From Thiomargarita sp. (GTDB taxonomy: Bacteria > Pseudomonadota > Gammaproteobacteria > Beggiatoales > Beggiatoaceae), in assembly GCA_030635005.1 (NCBI GenBank), contig DAOVZS010000082.1, forward strand, positions 1 through 8,591: a stretch of 8,591 nucleotides of DNA. The letters run 5' to 3'. The notes beneath the pieces are model-generated. The model was not told the origin of the DNA and made no database searches. It saw only the letters and a program-made list of their open reading frames with translations. The position numbers were made by a program, and so were the translations under genes. Of the stretch, positions 5,845 to 8,591 are shown in pieces (position 1 is the stretch's first letter; each line of letters opens with the position of its first letter).

Positions 5845-7059
5845 ATGGCATTGATTGTACAAAAATATGGCGGAACTTCACTAGGCACACCCGAACGTAT
5901 TATCGCGGTTGCTGAAAAGGTAATGGCTACCCGTGCCAAAGGACATGACGTAATCGTCGTCGTTTCTGCCATGAGCGGGGAAACGAATCGTCTCTCTGCA
6001 TTTGCACACAAAGTTTCTAATACACCTAAAGAACGTGAATTAGATGTCCTTTTATCAACGGGTGAACAAGTCACCATTAGTTTATTAAGCATGGCCTTAG
6101 AAGACCGTGGCTGTCCCGCACGTTCCTATACCGGCGCACAAGTCCATATTCTCACAAACAGTGCCCATACCAAAGCACGTATTCTTGAAATTGATGATCA
6201 ACATCTCCATACTGATTTAGCACAAGGTTTAGTGTTGGTGATTGCAGGATTTCAAGGAATTGATGTACACAAAAATATTACCACATTAGGACGTGGGGGA
6301 TCAGATACCACCGCTGTTGCCTTAGCCGCTGCCCTGAAAGCAGATGAATGTCAGATTTATACTGATGTTGATGGCGTGTATACCACAGATCCTCGTGTCG
6401 TACCGACTGCCCGTCGTCTAGACAAAATTTGCTTTGAAGAAATGTTAGAAATGGCCAGTTTAGGGTCAAAAGTCTTGCAAATCCGTGCAGTAGAATTCGC
6501 CAGTAAATATAATGTACCCTTACGTGTGTTATCCTCTTTCAAAGAGGGAAAAGGGACATTAATTGCCGCAGAGGAGCCCATGATGGAAAAAGTCCTTATT
6601 TCAGGTATTGCCTTTAATCGCGATGAAGCAAAATTAACCTTATTAGGGGTACCCGATCAACCCGGCATTGCCTATCAAATTTTAGGACATATTGCTGACG
6701 CCAATATTGAAGTAGATATGATTATCCAAAATATTGGCGCAGATGATTTAACAGATTTTACCTTTACAGTACATCGTAATGACTATAAAAAAGCTTTAGA
6801 TATTTTACATCACACTGCCACCGATCTCGGAGTACGTGAAATACGTGGTAATGATCGGATTGCTAAAATTTCTTTAGTGGGCGTCGGCATGCGTTCACAT
6901 GCGGGTGTTGCGAGTACGATGTTTAAGGCTTTAGCGGATGATGGCATTAATATTCTCATGATTTCAACCTCAGAAATTAAGATTTCTGTGGTAGTCGATG
7001 AGAAATATTTAGAATTAGGCGTCAGAATTCTGCATGCTGCATTTAATTTGGAAGAGTGA
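5845..7059 (+). CDS. lysC: Aspartokinase
   Basis: Phosphorylates aspartate, the committed step toward lysine, diaminopimelate, threonine and methionine. The 404 residues are typical of the monofunctional pseudomonad-type enzyme. The kinase domain begins with VQKYGGTSL (K7, with GGTS at 9-12), continues with GRGGSDTT at 149-156 and YTDVDGVYTTDPR at 172-184, and is followed by two ACT domains (about 265-335 and 345-404) that bind lysine and/or threonine for feedback inhibition. The ATG is preceded by AAGGAT at four bases, giving a clear start. An internal start producing a separate beta subunit is known in some homologues, but I see no strong internal signal. It has its own promoter and is followed 19 bases later by csrA, a common pairing in gammaproteobacteria. 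It shares the amino-acid-kinase fold with neighbouring argB. Confidence 0.96.
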   Translation: MALIVQKYGGTSLGTPERIIAVAEKVMATRAKGHDVIVVVSAMSGETNRLSAFAHKVSNTPKERELDVLLSTGEQVTISLLSMALEDRGCPARSYTGAQVHILTNSAHTKARILEIDDQHLHTDLAQGLVLVIAGFQGIDVHKNITTLGRGGSDTTAVALAAALKADECQIYTDVDGVYTTDPRVVPTARRLDKICFEEMLEMASLGSKVLQIRAVEFASKYNVPLRVLSSFKEGKGTLIAAEEPMMEKVLISGIAFNRDEAKLTLLGVPDQPGIAYQILGHIADANIEVDMIIQNIGADDLTDFTFTVHRNDYKKALDILHHTATDLGVREIRGNDRIAKISLVGVGMRSHAGVASTMFKALADDGINILMISTSEIKISVVVDEKYLELGVRILHAAFNLEE

Positions 7060-7078
7060 CCAGAAAGGAGAATAATCT

Positions 7079-7279
7079 ATGTTGATTTTGACAAGACGTG
7101 TGGGTGAATCACTCATGGTAGGGGATAACATCACAGTCACCGTATTGGGTGTGAAAGGAAATCAGGTAAGAATTGGAGTTGATGCACCCAAATCTATTTC
7201 TGTTCACCGTGAAGAAATTTATCAACGGATTCAACAAGAAAAGGGAAATAGCGACGCGTTGAAAGATATAGATTCTTAA
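7079..7279 (+). CDS. csrA: Carbon storage regulator CsrA/RsmA
   Basis: Small homodimeric RNA-binding protein that recognises GGA in hairpin loops of mRNA leaders and represses or stabilises transcripts controlling carbon flux, motility and biofilm. The 66 residues start with the invariant MLILTRRVGE and contain GVKGNQVRIGV and the RNA-contacting arginine R44 in SVHREEIYQRI. The divergent acidic tail after residue 56 is normal. Ribosome binding is strong: AAAGGAG at 7064-7070, eight bases before the ATG. That site contains AAGGA, so CsrA could bind its own leader and autoregulate, as known for E. coli csrA. This is inference. It is expected to be co-transcribed with lysC. A hairpin follows the stop by 16 bases. 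Confidence 0.97.
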   Translation: MLILTRRVGESLMVGDNITVTVLGVKGNQVRIGVDAPKSISVHREEIYQRIQQEKGNSDALKDIDS

Positions 7280-7293
7280 GAAATACGCCCATT

Positions 7294-7313
7294 CCAGGGG
7301 CAAAGCCCCTTGG
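7294..7313. terminator. Hairpin between convergent csrA and DUF2062 genes
   Basis: AGGGGC at 7296-7301 pairs perfectly with GCCCCT at 7305-7310 around an AAA loop, and flanking CC/GG (7294-7295, 7312-7313) can extend it past a single bulged T. It fills the 35-base gap between the stops of csrA and the minus-strand gene, so it can serve both. Neither side has a strong U-tract (TGGTTTAGG follows on the plus strand), so termination efficiency is uncertain. The GGGGC core resembles the stem at 265-283, hinting it may be a related mobile palindrome. Confidence 0.5.
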
Positions 7314-7314
7314 T

Positions 7315-7884
7315 TTAGGTTTCCTGGCATATCTTTTTGGCTAATTTCTTTTTTCTTGCCAATAAAAATTTTCGGAGTCTTGTCTTACGTCTCGTTTTCC
7401 ACAAACGATGCACTTGTAAACGCCATAAGGAATTGACAAGCACGTAACCTATCGATGCACTAAAAGTACCCAGTACAAAACTACCTAAACCTAAGGGATA
7501 CCAAATAGTCCCTAAAGAACTGAGTAACCACTCTTGAGACAAACTGAAATCACCTTGCAATTCGGGTATTCCCAGTAAAAAAGCACCCACTTTATAAGAA
7601 AAATAAAAGATTGGGGGCATGGTAATTGGATTGGTTATCCAAACTAAGCTCACCGCCAAAGGTAAATTAACACGAGTGACAATCGCCAAAGCTGCTGCAA
7701 GTAACATTTGCATTGGTATCGGGATAAAAGCAACAAACAAGCCAATAGCCATACCACCTGCTAATGAACGTCTACTCAAATGCCATAAATTAGGATCATG
7801 GAGCAGTGTTCCCAAAAACTGTAGATTGGGATGTGCTTTTATGTGTGTGACTTGGGGTAATGAGTGCTTAAAAAATTTTTTCAT
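7315..7884 (-). CDS. DUF2062 family membrane protein
   Basis: A 189-residue inner-membrane protein of unknown biochemical role. The hallmark is HDPNLWHLSRRSLAGGMAIG followed by a hydrophobic segment ending in FIPIPMQM, then VSLVWITNPITMPPIFYF, the conserved DUF2062 core. Two to four membrane segments can be seen (about residues 37-60, 60-105 and 125-150), and the last 35 residues are very basic (repeated K and R), probably cytoplasmic. I chose ATG 7884, which gives the family start MKKFF and has TTAGG a few bases upstream. A TTG at 7911 in the same frame has no ribosome binding site. It is convergent with csrA and divergent from comEC with only 27 bases between starts, a common arrangement in gammaproteobacteria. 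Its job there is not known to me. Confidence 0.85.
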   Translation of the reverse strand: MKKFFKHSLPQVTHIKAHPNLQFLGTLLHDPNLWHLSRRSLAGGMAIGLFVAFIPIPMQMLLAAALAIVTRVNLPLAVSLVWITNPITMPPIFYFSYKVGAFLLGIPELQGDFSLSQEWLLSSLGTIWYPLGLGSFVLGTFSASIGYVLVNSLWRLQVHRLWKTRRKTRLRKFLLARKKKLAKKICQET

Positions 7885-7911
7885 ACGACCTAATATCAAC
7901 TTTAAATCCAA

Positions 7912-8591
7912 ATGATGCGTTTTGCTACGCTGTTTTTTCTAATAGGCATATTATTATGCCAAATGCTGTCTAATCTACCTGATATCCGTTGGACTTTCCT
8001 CATATTTCCCTTAGGAATCTGTATTTGGATATTACCCCGTCATCGATTGTTATTGATATGTCTCTTGGGTTTCTTGTGGGTAGCTTTTCGAGCTAATATG
8101 ATATTAGCACAAAAATTACCGCATCATCTTGAAAGTGTGAATGTGACGCTCATAGGGACAGTGATTAATATCCCTCAACAAAAGACATATGGATGGCAAT
8201 TTGAATTTTCTCCGCTTCCGATCAAATCTTGGCAAAATCCAGGGAATTTACGCTTATCTTGGTATGGTACGCCCCCAAAATCCTTATCACCTGGGCAACG
8301 CTGGAAATTAACAGTACGTTTAAAACGAGCACATGGCACACTAAATCCAAGAGTGTTTGATTATTCGCAATGGTTATTTCAACATCACATCTTAGCAACG
8401 GGTACAGTAGTACGTTCACAAGGCAGCTTATTAAGCGAACCTGCATTTTATCATATAGATCATATACGGTATCGTCTTGCCGAACGGATGAGACACTCAT
8501 TAGATCATCATCCCAGTACTGGTGTGATACTTGCCTTGGCTTTGGGAGAAAAACAAGATATTTCCCAAACGCAATGGGAAATTTTAAGACA
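7912..8591 (+). CDS. comEC: ComEC/Rec2 DNA uptake channel protein, N-terminal part
   Basis: The first 226 codons of a large polytopic membrane protein that conducts single-stranded DNA across the inner membrane during natural transformation. It runs off the right edge. Two or three membrane segments occupy residues 1-65. Next comes a soluble OB-like region (DUF4131, about 70-170) including the recognisable LKRAHGTLNPRVFDYSQWLF at 137-156 (normally LKRPHG..NPGGFDYE.WLF). The beginning of the competence domain follows, with ALALGEKQDIS at 208-218 and W of the next helix, usually ALGD/E...S..QW..L..TG. The C-terminal beta-lactamase-like domain lies outside the window. The frame opens after a TAA at 7903, so the start must be ATG 7912 or the adjoining ATG 7915. 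Neither has a Shine-Dalgarno sequence. No frame break is visible. Confidence 0.88.
   Translation, partial: MMRFATLFFLIGILLCQMLSNLPDIRWTFLIFPLGICIWILPRHRLLLICLLGFLWVAFRANMILAQKLPHHLESVNVTLIGTVINIPQQKTYGWQFEFSPLPIKSWQNPGNLRLSWYGTPPKSLSPGQRWKLTVRLKRAHGTLNPRVFDYSQWLFQHHILATGTVVRSQGSLLSEPAFYHIDHIRYRLAERMRHSLDHHPSTGVILALALGEKQDISQTQWEILR

Noticed and set aside
7619..7915. 98-codon plus-strand frame opposite the DUF2062 gene
   Set aside because: The opposite strand encodes a clear DUF2062 core. The plus-strand frame has no family features.
8222..8500. 92-codon minus-strand frame inside comEC
   Set aside because: The plus strand encodes recognisable ComEC motifs across the same bases.
1..8591. tRNA, rRNA, CRISPR array, intact transposase or prophage gene
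   Set aside because: I saw no cloverleaf, regularly spaced repeats, or transposase/integrase motifs in any intergenic gap. The csrA downstream gap, where some relatives carry a serine tRNA, is only 35 bases.

Overview
The window reads as a chromosomal segment of an AT-rich gammaproteobacterium. The IlvB, IlvH, IlvC, ArgB, LysC and CsrA proteins all look like gammaproteobacterial (Pseudomonas-like) family members. Several of the neighbourhoods are also familiar from that class: ilvBHC followed by the membrane-type pssA, lysC followed by csrA, and a DUF2062 gene divergent from comEC. The low GC content and the short GC-rich hairpins in intergenic DNA would suit a Thiotrichales/Beggiatoa-like sulfur oxidiser, but that placement is a guess.

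Layout. Positions 1-481 have no convincing gene. They hold a pair of GC-rich hairpins that look like a dispersed repeat, then an AT-rich promoter-like stretch before ilvB. Positions 482-4081 are the branched-chain amino acid operon ilvB-ilvH-ilvC. Between ilvH and ilvC sits about 330 bp of foreign-looking DNA: a small antitoxin-like gene, and directly after it what looks like only the last 20 codons of a PIN-domain (VapC-like) toxin. The reading frame of ilvC runs ten codons past the usual family end, into a perfect 12-bp terminator-like hairpin. Then come pssA and argB, one base apart, followed by a well-formed sigma70-type promoter and lysC-csrA. A compact hairpin separates csrA from a convergent DUF2062 membrane protein gene. 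Divergent from that gene, comEC starts and runs off the right edge.

How the genes fit together. The ilv genes make acetohydroxyacids and reduce them toward valine, leucine and isoleucine. argB (N-acetylglutamate kinase) and lysC (aspartokinase) are the committed, feedback-controlled kinases of arginine and of lysine/threonine/methionine synthesis, and both have the amino-acid-kinase fold. pssA makes phosphatidylserine. csrA encodes a global post-transcriptional regulator likely co-transcribed with lysC. DUF2062 and comEC belong to an envelope/DNA-uptake neighbourhood. Most of the window is ordinary housekeeping DNA. The points that deserve a second look are the decayed toxin-antitoxin insertion inside the ilv operon, the ilvC stop-codon loss into the terminator, and the paired-hairpin repeat upstream of ilvB.
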